Assembly: GCA_031421855.1 (NCBI GenBank)
Contig: JANOPN010000009.1
Coordinates: forward strand, 1-56,802
DNA length: 56,802 nucleotides
Reading direction: 5' to 3'
Source: JAAFHN01 sp031421855
GTDB lineage: Bacteria; Pseudomonadota; Gammaproteobacteria; Burkholderiales; Burkholderiaceae_C
Numbering within the stretch: the first letter of the stretch is position 1; each line of letters starts with the position of its first letter. Position numbers and translations under genes: made by a program. Of the stretch, positions 8,090 through 16,564 are shown piece by piece. A model generated the notes under the pieces. The model made no database searches, was not told where the DNA came from, and saw only the letters and a program-made list of their open reading frames with translations.

Positions 8090-8575
8090 CTACGGCCCGA
8101 GCAGGGGGCTACTGCCTTGTGCTTCGGCCAAAAGCGCTGACCAGTCATCCGGCGGATGACCTGATTCCAGCATCTTGCGAAACACCCGGTATGCGTCTTC
8201 GTTGCTCTCGTAGGCGCGTTTGGTGTCTTCGTCATTGACCCAAGCGAACACGATCACTTTGCTGGGAGCGTGGTAGCGAAAAAACAGTCGGTATTGCTGA
8301 AAAAACTTCGCACGGAACCAATGCTTGTGCTCGTCGCCGAGGGTGTTTCCTTGTCTGTACTCTGGCCGCGTCGGGTCTTGCGGGATGACATCAAGGGCTA
8401 GCTTGGTGATGGCTGCCAAACGCTTGGTCGCGTTTTTCTTGACGTACCCAACGGGGTCTTTTGCCTTGAGAGAACCCACTTGTTGAGCAAGTGCGTCAAG
8501 TTGCGAATTAAATAATGGATGTGCAAAAACCGCCCAGCCGTGAATGACAAGCGGTGTGGCATTCGACCCGTTCAT
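8090..8575 (-). CDS. yhaV: YhaV-family toxin (type II toxin-antitoxin ribonuclease)
   Basis: This 161-residue protein matches YhaV in layout. It begins with INGW-like VIHGWAVFAHPLFNSQL, has the central GNTLGDEHKHWFRAKFFQQY and FRYHAPSKVIVFAWVNDEDT, and ends with a GHPPDDW segment. YhaV toxins are RelE/ParE-fold ribonucleases held inactive by PrlF. The start overlaps the stop of the antitoxin gene (ATGA), the normal antitoxin-first order. Nothing suggests that it is broken. Its location beside a tRNA and an integrase remnant points to acquisition with a former island. Confidence 0.9.
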   Translation of the reverse strand: MNGSNATPLVIHGWAVFAHPLFNSQLDALAQQVGSLKAKDPVGYVKKNATKRLAAITKLALDVIPQDPTRPEYRQGNTLGDEHKHWFRAKFFQQYRLFFRYHAPSKVIVFAWVNDEDTKRAYESNEDAYRVFRKMLESGHPPDDWSALLAEAQGSSPLLGP

Positions 8576-8901
8576 TCATCGCCTGCCGACAGCGGTGCAT
8601 CAAGGTCCACCTCTATGCCCACGGTGAGTGATTGCAGGTGTTGCGCGAAGCTTGTATCCAAGGCTTGCAAGCGATCTGGGTGTTCGGCCATGTCTCGGGA
8701 CAGAAAGCCCAAAAACCGACCAAGCACCGGGTCATGTAGCCCAGGGGATTCTGCGCGACTGAGAACGACCTCGCCGTTTGGGCGAATGGAGTACTGGACT
8801 TTGTCGCGTTTACCCAGGCGAAGGCAGCGGCGCACCATTTCTGGCACCGTTGTTTGGAAGCGGTCGGTCAATGTGGACTCAACTTCGAGCGTAGCGGGCA
8901 T
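8572..8901 (-). CDS. prlF: PrlF (SohA)-family antitoxin
   Basis: The 109-residue protein has an N-terminal AbrB-like swapped-hairpin domain (ESTLTDRFQTTVPEMVRRCL, then KVQYSIRPNGEVVLSRA). A helical C-terminus (DPVLGRFLGFLSRDMAEHPD) would bind the toxin. PrlF antitoxins neutralise YhaV and repress their own promoter as a complex. A 20-bp near-perfect palindrome lies 30 bp upstream and is the likely operator. The gene overlaps yhaV by 4 bp. Confidence 0.9.
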   Translation of the reverse strand: MPATLEVESTLTDRFQTTVPEMVRRCLRLGKRDKVQYSIRPNGEVVLSRAESPGLHDPVLGRFLGFLSRDMAEHPDRLQALDTSFAQHLQSLTVGIEVDLDAPLSAGDE

Positions 8902-8931
8902 GGCGTGTCCAGTTAAGAGAGGATGCCCAAT

Positions 8932-8951
8932 GGTAATGCAATTGCATTGCC
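8932..8951. promoter_or_regulatory. Candidate PrlF-YhaV autoregulation operator
   Basis: GGTAATGCAATTGCATTGCC is a 20-bp inverted repeat with one mismatched pair, centred about 40 bp upstream of the prlF start. AbrB-like antitoxins repress through such palindromes. The assignment is inferred from symmetry and position. Confidence 0.55.
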
Positions 8952-8987
8952 CTAGTCAATTTTGCAGGCATACCGAGACCAGACCGC

Positions 8988-9229
8988 TAGCCCGGATATT
9001 GCATCGTGACGACGCTCAGCGCGCGCCGCAGCAGGATGCAGCGGCGCGCCGCATGCCGCGTCAGGGGCTCAATGCCCCTGCAAGGCAGGCGGTGTGTTGC
9101 TGCGCCCGCTGTGGGATGCGATGGGTGTCGAGTGTTTTTGCCAGCGTACAAATTGGATTTGACAAGAATGAGCGCGTTTCATTGGGCAAAGCGCGGCAAA
9201 AACACGATCACGGTGAAATATTCGTGCTA
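8988..9229 (+). repeat. R3 MITE-like element, copy 1
   Basis: This 242-bp element starts TAGCCCGGATATTGCATCGTG and ends CACGGTGAAATATTCGTGCTA, which are imperfect inverted repeats. The interior is strongly shared with the copies at 23.1 and 27.8 kb and has no coding capacity. It lies upstream of prlF-yhaV, and its right end merges into R2-related debris. Confidence 0.85.
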
Positions 9230-9327
9230 GCCCTTGCAAGGCAGGCCGTTTGGCTATGCGCCCGCTGCCGGGATGCGATAGCACGGCTAGGAGCTGCAAC
9301 GCCGCTGGGGCGGTTTTGCGTAAGTCC
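9230..9327. repeat. Chimeric repeat debris: R3 fragment joined to right half of R2 (copy 3)
   Basis: The first 45 bp (CTTGCAAGGCAGGCCGTTTG...GCGCCCGCTG) echo the interior of R3. From about 9275, GCGATAGCACGGCTAGG onward matches the right half of R2, ending GTTTTGCGTAAGTCC. The left half of R2 is missing, so a deletion or recombination between repeats probably made this junction. Confidence 0.7.
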
Positions 9328-9362
9328 TACAACTGCTGGAAAGTATCAACGCCAAAAAAGCG

Positions 9363-10358
9363 TCAATCGAGTTTGATGCCCAGATCAACGGCCAGTTTGA
9401 TCCACATGGGCACATCGCGCTCCCAGTCGGCTCGGGTTTCTTTGAGGTTTTTGGGCTTGTTGGGAATGGCAAACGATTCGCGCAGTTTGGCTGCGCGCTC
9501 CGTGTTCGCGCCCTCTACCGCCACTTGCGACAGGGCTTGCAGCACCGCCTCGGGCGTGCCGGCTGGGGCCATGAGCGGCAAACCGCCCTCCAGCGTGACC
9601 AGCCGGCCTTGCACGCCTTGCTCGGTGAGCGTGGGCACATCAGGCAATTTCGGTGACCGATACGCGCCGGTGACGCCAATGGCGCGCACGCCTCGGGTTT
9701 GAACGGTGGAAAACGACTGATAGCTGCCAATGGCAACCGTGAGTTGGCCACCCGCGAGATCGACCCACATGGGGGCTTCGCCTCGGTAGTTGATGGTTTG
9801 GATTTTGGTGCCTTCGACCTTATTTGTTTGGTCAGCCACCATTTGCGGGTAGCCGCCAGGGGCATAACTGCCCATGTTGGCTGGGTTTTGCTTAGCAAAC
9901 GCAACGAGGTCTTTCATGGTGCGAATGCCGGTTTTCTCATTCACCCCAACGATCAAGGGGCCAGACGGGAAGAACACCACCGGTACGATGTCAATGTCTA
10001 GGTTGTACGGCAACTTGCGGTAGAGCACCCGGTTTTGCCATACCGTGCCTGAGGTCGTCATGAGCAAGGTGTAGCCGTCAGCGGGTGACTTGGCCACCGC
10101 GTCGATGGCGATAACCGCCCCAGCACCGGGTTTGTTGTCAACGACGGCAGGTACGCCAAACTTGGCGGTGAGTTGCTCGGCATAAAGCCGCGCATAGGCG
10201 TCAGTTAAGCCGCCCGGTGGGAACGCAACCACGATTCGGATGGCTTTGTTGGGCCACTTGGGCTTTTGCGCATTGGCGCCCAGTGGCGCGCCGACCAAAG
10301 GTAAAGCGGCGCCAGCTTGAAGGATGCGACGACGAGCAGCAGACTGTGGATTCAACAT
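9363..10358 (-). CDS. Bug-family periplasmic substrate-binding protein (tripartite tricarboxylate transporter type)
   Basis: The 331-residue protein has an N-terminal RRRILQAGAALPLV leader, probably Tat-type. It then shows the Bug hallmarks PNKAIRIVVAFPPGGLTDAY, VVDNKPGAGAVIA and ADGYTLLMTTSGT. Bug proteins bind carboxylates or amides in the periplasm. No cognate TctA/TctB membrane genes are nearby, which is common for the many orphan Bug genes of Burkholderiales. An M20 peptidase lies directly upstream on the same strand, with R1 copy D between them. The ligand is unknown. Confidence 0.9.
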   Translation of the reverse strand: MLNPQSAARRRILQAGAALPLVGAPLGANAQKPKWPNKAIRIVVAFPPGGLTDAYARLYAEQLTAKFGVPAVVDNKPGAGAVIAIDAVAKSPADGYTLLMTTSGTVWQNRVLYRKLPYNLDIDIVPVVFFPSGPLIVGVNEKTGIRTMKDLVAFAKQNPANMGSYAPGGYPQMVADQTNKVEGTKIQTINYRGEAPMWVDLAGGQLTVAIGSYQSFSTVQTRGVRAIGVTGAYRSPKLPDVPTLTEQGVQGRLVTLEGGLPLMAPAGTPEAVLQALSQVAVEGANTERAAKLRESFAIPNKPKNLKETRADWERDVPMWIKLAVDLGIKLD

Positions 10359-10376
10359 GTGAACACTCTCAAAATA

Positions 10377-10409
10377 ATAGCAACAAAGTCAATGAATGCG
10401 GTGACCAAT
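10377..10409 (-). repeat. R1 33-bp repeat, copy D (intergenic)
   Basis: Reads ATAGCAACAAAGTCAATG then AATGCGGTGACCAAT, preceded by the AAAATA arm. It lies between the Bug receptor and M20 peptidase genes. Confidence 0.8.
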
Positions 10410-10442
10410 AGCATATTTCGATCAAAATATGCTCAACATATC

Positions 10443-11942
10443 TCAAACTTGCTCAGCAACGGCGCTGGGGTGACAAGACATCACTTGCGCGACGGCAGCG
10501 GTGAGTTTTTTGGCATAGGGCAGATGCAAAAACTCATTAGGGCCATGCGCATTGCTCTTGGGGCCGAGCACGCCGCAAACCATCATTTGGGCGTTGGGGA
10601 AAGATTGGCTGAGCATGTTCATTAGCGGGATGGTGCCGCCCTGGCCCAGATACCCCACGCCCGATCCAAAGTGGGCCAAGCTCGCATCATTCAGCGCCCG
10701 CTCAAACCACGATGCATTGGATGGCGCGTTCCAGCCGGTTGCGCCGCCCGCGCCTGAAAACGTGACTCGTGCGTTGTACGGCGCGTTGTCTTCCAGCAGG
10801 GTTTTGAGTTGTTGCACGGCCTCGCCCGCGTCAACCAGAGGCGGCAAGCGCAGGCTGAGCTTGAAGGCGGTGTAGGGACGCAGCACATTGCCCGCGTTTT
10901 GCAAGGTGGGAAAGCCGTCGACACCAGTCACGCTGAGGGTGGGTCGCCAAGTGCGGTTGATCAAGCCCTCGACTGGATCGGTCGTGGTGGGCAACGCGAA
11001 CGAGCCATCGTCGCTACACGCCCACGGAAACCGCTTGTAAACCTCGTCTTTCAAGATGCTCGCAGTGACTTTGGCCTGTTGCAGCCGCTCATCGGGAACT
11101 TCGCAATGAAAAATCTGCGGCAGCAAGTGCCCGGTTTTGCTGTCTTCAAGCCGGTCAAGCACTTGGCGCATGATGCGAAAACTCGACGGAACCAAGCCGC
11201 TGCTGTCGCCCGAATGCACGCCTTCGGTCAAGATTTCGACCTTGAGGGTGCCGGTGACGTTGCCGCGCAGGCTGGTGGTAAGCCAAAGCTGGTCGTAGTT
11301 GCCGGCACCCGAGTCAAGGCAAATCACCAAGCTGACCTGACCCAGCCGGCTTTTTAGCGCGCCGATGTAATGCGGCAAATCTGGCGAGCCCGACTCTTCG
11401 CCGGTTTCGACCAAACCAACGATACGCGGATGCGGCTGACCTTGGGCTTTGAGGGCTTGCACCGCCGCAATGCTGGCGTAGACCGCGTAGCCGTCGTCCG
11501 CTCCACCTCGGCCATAGAGCTTGTTGTCGATGATTTTGGGGGTCCACGGCCCCAGGTCAGGCCGCCAGCCATTGAACTCGGGCTGCTTGTCCAAGTGTCC
11601 ATACATGAGGATCGTGTCTTCGCTTTGAGGTGCGGTTGCCGCGACCTCAAAAAACACAACTGGCGTACGCGGGCTGCCATCCGCATGGGTCAAGCGAATC
11701 AGCTCCACGGTCAAGCCCGGCACGTTTTGCGCCTCGACCCAAGCCGCCGCGTTGCGCGCCACGGTCTCAAGCAAGCCTTTTTGCGCCCAATCGGGCTCAA
11801 ACATGAGCGATTTGGCTGGGATCGCGATGTAGTTTTGCAGCTGCGCGGTGATGTCGTTATCCCAGCGTTGGGTGGCATAACCGAGCGCGGCGGCGGCATC
11901 AAACGTGCCGGGCGGGATTTCTTTGTGCAGGGGGGCGTTCAT
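10443..11942 (-). CDS. M20-family metallopeptidase (carnosinase-like)
   Basis: The 499-residue enzyme has the M20 metal and catalytic motifs in order: MYGHLDKQPE, GRGGADDGYA, ETGEESGS and CLDSGAG. A dimerisation domain interrupts the catalytic domain at roughly residues 225-390. No signal peptide is seen, so it is probably cytoplasmic. Members hydrolyse dipeptides or N-acyl amino acids. The Bug receptor downstream on the same strand may supply a related substrate, but this is only context. R2 copy 4 lies just upstream of the start. Confidence 0.88.
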   Translation of the reverse strand: MNAPLHKEIPPGTFDAAAALGYATQRWDNDITAQLQNYIAIPAKSLMFEPDWAQKGLLETVARNAAAWVEAQNVPGLTVELIRLTHADGSPRTPVVFFEVAATAPQSEDTILMYGHLDKQPEFNGWRPDLGPWTPKIIDNKLYGRGGADDGYAVYASIAAVQALKAQGQPHPRIVGLVETGEESGSPDLPHYIGALKSRLGQVSLVICLDSGAGNYDQLWLTTSLRGNVTGTLKVEILTEGVHSGDSSGLVPSSFRIMRQVLDRLEDSKTGHLLPQIFHCEVPDERLQQAKVTASILKDEVYKRFPWACSDDGSFALPTTTDPVEGLINRTWRPTLSVTGVDGFPTLQNAGNVLRPYTAFKLSLRLPPLVDAGEAVQQLKTLLEDNAPYNARVTFSGAGGATGWNAPSNASWFERALNDASLAHFGSGVGYLGQGGTIPLMNMLSQSFPNAQMMVCGVLGPKSNAHGPNEFLHLPYAKKLTAAVAQVMSCHPSAVAEQV

Positions 11943-11968
11943 GGTTGTCTCCTTTTTTATCAGATTTA

Positions 11969-12068
11969 GGACTTACGCAAAATTGTCCCAGCAAGGCGCA
12001 GCGACGAAGACAGTGCGATTAGCACGGCTAGGAGCTGTAATGCGGCTGGGGCGGTTTTGCGTAAGTCC
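11969..12068. repeat. R2 100-bp palindromic element, copy 4
   Basis: The inverted ends are GGACTTACGCAAAATTG and GGTTTTGCGTAAGTCC. The interior is nearly identical to copy 1, differing in GACGAAGACAG and AGCTGTAATGCGGC. It lies between the FAH-family and M20 genes. Confidence 0.88.
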
Positions 12069-12088
12069 TAAGATTATTGTGCAGGGTT

Positions 12089-13210
12089 TCAGGCTCTGGT
12101 CACGTCGCGCATCAAGTCAACCAAGCCGTATCGCCACGGGGGCGCCTCAATGCTGGCCACCACCGTGTTGACCAAGCGGCCAATCTGAGGTGACTCGATG
12201 GTGACAACATCACCCAACTCGTGGGTGAAGCCTTGGCCTTCCACGCGGCGGTCGGTCGTCGGCACGACCATGGTGCCGCAAAACAACATCACGCCGTCGG
12301 GGTAGTTGTGGCCGTCAAACAATTGACGGGCGAGCTCACCGATGTCGCGGCTGATGGCCGACATGGTGTTGACGATGCGCACCTCAAACCCGCCGGGGTG
12401 CATCGCGTTGGGCACGCCCGCCACGTGGAGGCTGATCTCGGCTCTCTTGGCATCTTGCAAGCCAAAGCTGTCGTTAAACAAACGCACCCAGGGGCCAATT
12501 GCGGTTGAGGCATTGTTGTCTTTGGCGCGACCCAGCAGCAAGGCGCTGCGCCCCTCGACATCGCGTAAGTTGACATCGTTGCCCAGCGCCACGCCAACAA
12601 TTTCGCCCGCGCAGTCGATAGCCAGCACGAGTTCGGGCTCTGGGTTGTTCCATTCACTGGCATGTACACCCACCTGAGCGCCGTGGCCCACAGCAGCCAT
12701 GGGCGGGCACTTGGTGAAGATCTCTGCATCGTCGCCAATGCCGACCTCCAAATATTGACTCCAAAGGCCTTTGGCCTTGAGCTCGGCCGCCAGTGCGTGT
12801 GCGCGCTCAGACCCCGGCTTGATGGTGGCAATTTCGCCGCCCAGCGCCTCAGTGACCTCCGCGCGCAAAGCGACCGCCTTGGCCGCGTCGCCTGTCGCGT
12901 GCTCTTCAATCACGCGCTCCAGCAAACTGGCTGCAAACGTGACCCCAGCCGCTTTAACCGGCTGCACATCACAGGGCGCAAGCCACTGAGGGGCCTCGGT
13001 GGTGTCAACGCTGCTGTGCCAAGCGGCTTCGCATGCAAGCGCCGGACTCGGTGCTCGCAACACATGCCCAACAGTTGGCAACGTCGGCGTGATGTCGCGC
13101 CAGCGCGCTTGCATCGCAACCCAAATTCGGGGCATGCGGTGGATTGCACTCAGGCTTCGGGCCAGGTACAGGCCGGCAGGGTCAAGTTCAGGCGTGGGGG
13201 TTGCAGCCAT
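12089..13210 (-). CDS. Fumarylacetoacetate hydrolase (FAH)-family protein
   Basis: In this 373-residue protein the C-terminal two thirds form the FAH fold. The acidic metal site appears as NPEPELVLAI, with GVALGNDVNLRDVEGRSALL and a VMLFCGTMVVP strand after it. Known relatives are hydrolases, decarboxylases or sugar-acid dehydratases. The long N-terminal region suggests a 2-keto-3-deoxy-acid dehydratase-like subgroup, but this is not certain. The start lies 5 bp after the stop of hprK, so the two may be cotranscribed, although no functional link is evident. Confidence 0.8.
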   Translation of the reverse strand: MAATPTPELDPAGLYLARSLSAIHRMPRIWVAMQARWRDITPTLPTVGHVLRAPSPALACEAAWHSSVDTTEAPQWLAPCDVQPVKAAGVTFAASLLERVIEEHATGDAAKAVALRAEVTEALGGEIATIKPGSERAHALAAELKAKGLWSQYLEVGIGDDAEIFTKCPPMAAVGHGAQVGVHASEWNNPEPELVLAIDCAGEIVGVALGNDVNLRDVEGRSALLLGRAKDNNASTAIGPWVRLFNDSFGLQDAKRAEISLHVAGVPNAMHPGGFEVRIVNTMSAISRDIGELARQLFDGHNYPDGVMLFCGTMVVPTTDRRVEGQGFTHELGDVVTIESPQIGRLVNTVVASIEAPPWRYGLVDLMRDVTRA

Positions 13211-13215
13211 GTGAT

Positions 13216-14160
13216 TTAAGCGTCCATCGCCTTGCGTTGGCGCTCGACAAACTCATCAAAGGTATTGATGCCGCGCAGCTGCAAAATCGTGTTTCGCACC
13301 GCAGCCTCGACCAAAACCGCGATGTTGCGCCCGGCTTCGACTTGAATGACCACCTTGCGCACCGGAATGCCCAGCACCTCTTGCTCCAGCGGCTCATACG
13401 GTATGCGTTCGTAGTCTTTTTCCATGGTGGCGCGGCGAATCAAATGCACGATCATGCGCAGCCGCATGCGGCGGCGCACCGCTGTTTCGCCAAAAATGGC
13501 GCGAATGTCTAAGAGACCAATGCCACGCAACTCCAACAGATTTTGCAAAAGCTCTGGGCAGCGGCCCTCGATGGTGGTTTGGTTGACGCGGTACAAATCA
13601 ACCGCGTCGTCGGCCACAAGGCCGTTGCCGCGCGAGATCAGCTCCAGCCCCAGCTCGCTTTTGCCAAGGCCAGACTCGCCGGTGATCATCACGCCCATGC
13701 CCAAAATATCCATGAATACACCGTGCATGGTGTGGCGATCAGCAAAATGGCGGCTCAAATAAGCGCGCAACACGTCAATCACAAAAGCGGCCGACTCCTT
13801 GGTCGCAAACATCGGAATACCGGCTCGCTCACACATGACGAGTAGCTGGTCGGGTGCAACCTGGCCGTCAGCCACAACCAAGGCCGGTGGCTCCAGGGTG
13901 ACAATGCGCGCCACACGCCGCGCCGCGTCTTCGGGCTTGGAATTGCACAGGTAAGTCACCTCGCGCTCGCCCAAAACCTGCACCCGATACGGGTGGATGT
14001 AGTTCAGGTAGCCCACCAAGTCCGCGCCCGAGCGCGCCGCCCTGACCGCCACTTCTGAAAACGATCGCTCAGAAGCGCCCAAGCCTGCGACCCACTCCCA
14101 TTTGAATTTGCTGCGATGTTCTTCAAACAAGACATCGGCGCTGATGGCGGTGGGTTTCAT
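13216..14160 (-). CDS. hprK: HPr kinase/phosphorylase
   Basis: The 314-residue protein has the HPrK N-terminal domain and a C-terminal kinase domain. The Walker A loop is GESGLGKSE, preceded by the conserved HTMHGVFMDILGMGV and followed by LVADDAVDLYR. It phosphorylates or dephosphorylates a serine of HPr with ATP or pyrophosphate. In betaproteobacteria it belongs to the regulatory PTS rather than to sugar uptake. Its usual partners ptsN and rapZ are not present here. Length and motifs are complete. Confidence 0.95.
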   Translation of the reverse strand: MKPTAISADVLFEEHRSKFKWEWVAGLGASERSFSEVAVRAARSGADLVGYLNYIHPYRVQVLGEREVTYLCNSKPEDAARRVARIVTLEPPALVVADGQVAPDQLLVMCERAGIPMFATKESAAFVIDVLRAYLSRHFADRHTMHGVFMDILGMGVMITGESGLGKSELGLELISRGNGLVADDAVDLYRVNQTTIEGRCPELLQNLLELRGIGLLDIRAIFGETAVRRRMRLRMIVHLIRRATMEKDYERIPYEPLEQEVLGIPVRKVVIQVEAGRNIAVLVEAAVRNTILQLRGINTFDEFVERQRKAMDA

Positions 14161-14199
14161 GATCGCGGTTGCAAATGGGGTTGAGAGAACATGTTGTCA

Positions 14200-15123
14200 C
14201 TATTTTGCGTCGTTACCGTTTGCTCCGCTTGCTACGCTTGCTACGCTTGCTACGCTTGCGACGCTCGCAAACGCGGCAGCGGCCAAAATAAAGAGCCCAC
14301 CCACCGCAATTCGCGCGGTGAGGTCTGATGCACCCAGCAATATCGATGAGGTCGACGCAAACACAACCTCAGTCAGCAAAACCAACGCGGTGACCCGCGA
14401 GGTCAGCCGGGCGGCACCAAACTGGAGGGTCAAATTGGCGCTCAAATAGAAAACGGCCAAGGCCAATAGCCCAAAAAGCCACGGCCCGCCCGTTGCCGGA
14501 GGCCAGGCCACAACGCCAACCAAGCCCAAAACGACGGCCAAGAGGCCACTGAACGCCGTGCCACCCAAAAACATGGCCAAGGATCGCCCCTCGCTTGGCG
14601 TCTCTCGAAGCTGTCGCAGCAACAAATTGGTGACCGCAAAACTCAAACCACCCATCAGGCCCAGCGCCTCAGGCAGCCCGAGCGGTTTAGCTGCGGTGCC
14701 GCCCGACTCAATTGGCCACATGACCAAAGCAACACCGGTCAGCGCCAAGCCCAGTTGAACGATGGATAAACGCGTCGGTCGATTCCCCAACCAAGCCCAA
14801 GCCAGCAACATTGACCACATGGGCATCAAGTAAAAACACAACACCACACGAACCACATCCCCCGTGGCAATGCCCCAGTTGAAGCCCATGTTGGTGATGC
14901 CAGACGCGGCACACAAGCCCCAAAGCCCGGGGTGTTTTGCCAACAACCGCCATGCTTTCGGCCTGACAAATGTGAGCACCACTAACGCCAAAGCGTAAAT
15001 CGATGCTGTGGCCCATAGCGCGTGCAGCCCCAGGCCATCAAGCGCGCGAAACGGCCACCAACTCACACCCCACGCAAACGCGTTGAATGCGACGGCTGCT
15101 ACAGCCAAAGTCTGGACTCGCAT
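14200..15123 (-). CDS. EamA-family (DMT superfamily) permease
   Basis: This 307-residue inner-membrane protein has about ten hydrophobic segments in two EamA repeats, from LAVAAVAFNAFAWGVSWWPF to IAVGGLFILAAAAFA. The substrate is not assignable. Its C-terminal tail is a run of Ser-Val-Ala units encoded by a 9-bp tandem repeat. The gene ends 40 bp from hprK and starts 10 bp after the stop of lplT, so an lplT-eamA transcript is likely. Confidence 0.85.
   Translation of the reverse strand: MRVQTLAVAAVAFNAFAWGVSWWPFRALDGLGLHALWATASIYALALVVLTFVRPKAWRLLAKHPGLWGLCAASGITNMGFNWGIATGDVVRVVLCFYLMPMWSMLLAWAWLGNRPTRLSIVQLGLALTGVALVMWPIESGGTAAKPLGLPEALGLMGGLSFAVTNLLLRQLRETPSEGRSLAMFLGGTAFSGLLAVVLGLVGVVAWPPATGGPWLFGLLALAVFYLSANLTLQFGAARLTSRVTALVLLTEVVFASTSSILLGASDLTARIAVGGLFILAAAAFASVASVASVASVASGANGNDAK
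14222..14266. repeat. 9-bp tandem repeat in EamA C-terminus
   Basis: Five units of the type GCTACGCTT, three of them identical, encode a Ser-Val-Ala tail on the minus strand. Since 9 bp is three codons, changes in copy number would alter tail length without a frameshift. Confidence 0.85.
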
Positions 15124-15132
15124 TTGGCGGGC

Positions 15133-16497
15133 CTAGCCGTGCGAAGTGTCGCTTCGGGCAATGGCCAGCAGTCGCTCGACCTCAAACTTGTGCACGATGC
15201 AATTGTTGGCGTGCCAGCGCTTGATCCACCACATGAATCCGGCGACGATGATGCCAAAAGCGGTGATTGCGATGTAGGCGCTCAAGTCTTCAGCGGGCCA
15301 ATCATCTACATCCAACCACTCGGCTGCCTTGAGCTCAGACCAGTCGACCGAGGCCACCCACGCGTAAAGCGCGCCAAGCGCCAAGATGCAGGCTTGTTCG
15401 TTGAAGTTTTGCACCGCTATTGAGCGACCCGCGCCCATGAGGTTGTGCCCACGGTGCTGCAGCAAGGCATTCATCGGCACCACCAAATACCCGCCGATGG
15501 CACCCAGCACAATCAAAAACGGAGCCGCGAGCCACACGTTTTGGATGAAATTGAGCAAAATCACCAGCAACCCCATGGCGATGCCCAGCGGCATGACCGA
15601 TGTGGCGCGGTCGAGTTGCATGCGCATCGACGCGATCACCGCACCGGCTGCGGTACCCAGCGCGACCACACCCACCAAACTCGAGGCTTGGGTCGTGTCG
15701 TAGCTCAGTGCCGCCGCACTCCAGGCCAGCACGATGTAGCGCAGGTTGCCACTCACACCCCAAAAAAGCGTGGTGGTGGCCAACGAAATTTGCCCCAATT
15801 TGTCTGACCAAAGGCGCTTGTTGCAGCCCCAAAAATCAGGAATCAAGGCTGCTAAATTGGCCAAGCCGCTCTTGCTGGGGTCGCTGATCAATGGCCGCAT
15901 CTCAACACCGGTGTGCGGGATGCGGGTGTTGAACCACGCAGCAACCAAGTACACCGCAACCAACAACGAAATAGCCGCCTCAGGCGCGGTGTCGATGCCA
16001 GTATCGACCCACGGAATATCAAACGCCAGCAGCCAATGCGACACCTGCACGCCCACCAATTGACCACCCAGCAGCACGCCCAAAATGATCGAACCAATGG
16101 TCAAGCCCTCGATCCAGCCATTGGCCTTGACCAGTTGAGACGACGGCAAAAGCTCGGTCAAGATGCCGTACTTGGCTGGCGAGTACGCCGCCGCGCCAAG
16201 CCCCACCACCATGTAAGCAATGAGCGGGTGGCTGCCAAAAAGCATCATCAGGCACCCCACCACCTTGATGGCGTTGCTGATCAACATCACTTGCCCCTTG
16301 GGTCGCGCATCAGCCAGCGCGCCCACAAACGGGGCCAGGACCACATAGAAAAATGCGAACATCGGCACCAAGGCCGCGCGCTGCCACTCAGGCGCATCGG
16401 CGTTTCGCAGCAGCTCCACAGCGGCGACAAACAAGGCGTTGTCAGCCAGCGACGAGAAAAACTGCGCCGCCATGATGGTGTAAAAACCGCGTTTCAT
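15133..16497 (-). CDS. lplT: Lysophospholipid transporter LplT
   Basis: The 454-residue MFS protein begins KRGFYTIMAAQFFSSLADNA and continues with YSPAKYGILTELLPSSQLVK and GWIEGLTIGSIILGVLLGG, all characteristic of LplT. LplT flips lysophospholipids across the inner membrane for re-acylation. It is not fused or adjacent to an Aas acyltransferase here. It is divergent from alr across 67 bp, a common Burkholderiales arrangement. It is slightly longer than E. coli LplT, mostly in loops. Confidence 0.92.
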   Translation of the reverse strand: MKRGFYTIMAAQFFSSLADNALFVAAVELLRNADAPEWQRAALVPMFAFFYVVLAPFVGALADARPKGQVMLISNAIKVVGCLMMLFGSHPLIAYMVVGLGAAAYSPAKYGILTELLPSSQLVKANGWIEGLTIGSIILGVLLGGQLVGVQVSHWLLAFDIPWVDTGIDTAPEAAISLLVAVYLVAAWFNTRIPHTGVEMRPLISDPSKSGLANLAALIPDFWGCNKRLWSDKLGQISLATTTLFWGVSGNLRYIVLAWSAAALSYDTTQASSLVGVVALGTAAGAVIASMRMQLDRATSVMPLGIAMGLLVILLNFIQNVWLAAPFLIVLGAIGGYLVVPMNALLQHRGHNLMGAGRSIAVQNFNEQACILALGALYAWVASVDWSELKAAEWLDVDDWPAEDLSAYIAITAFGIIVAGFMWWIKRWHANNCIVHKFEVERLLAIARSDTSHG

Positions 16498-16564
16498 TCG
16501 ATCCGAAAATCCTGTCGCAAACTCGCCATACCGAGCGCGTTCGCCCAGCTAAAAAGCTTATAGC

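Noticed and set aside
7255..9362. Active prophage or integrative element
   Set aside because: Only an integrase N-terminal fragment is present, with no structural, replication or transfer genes.
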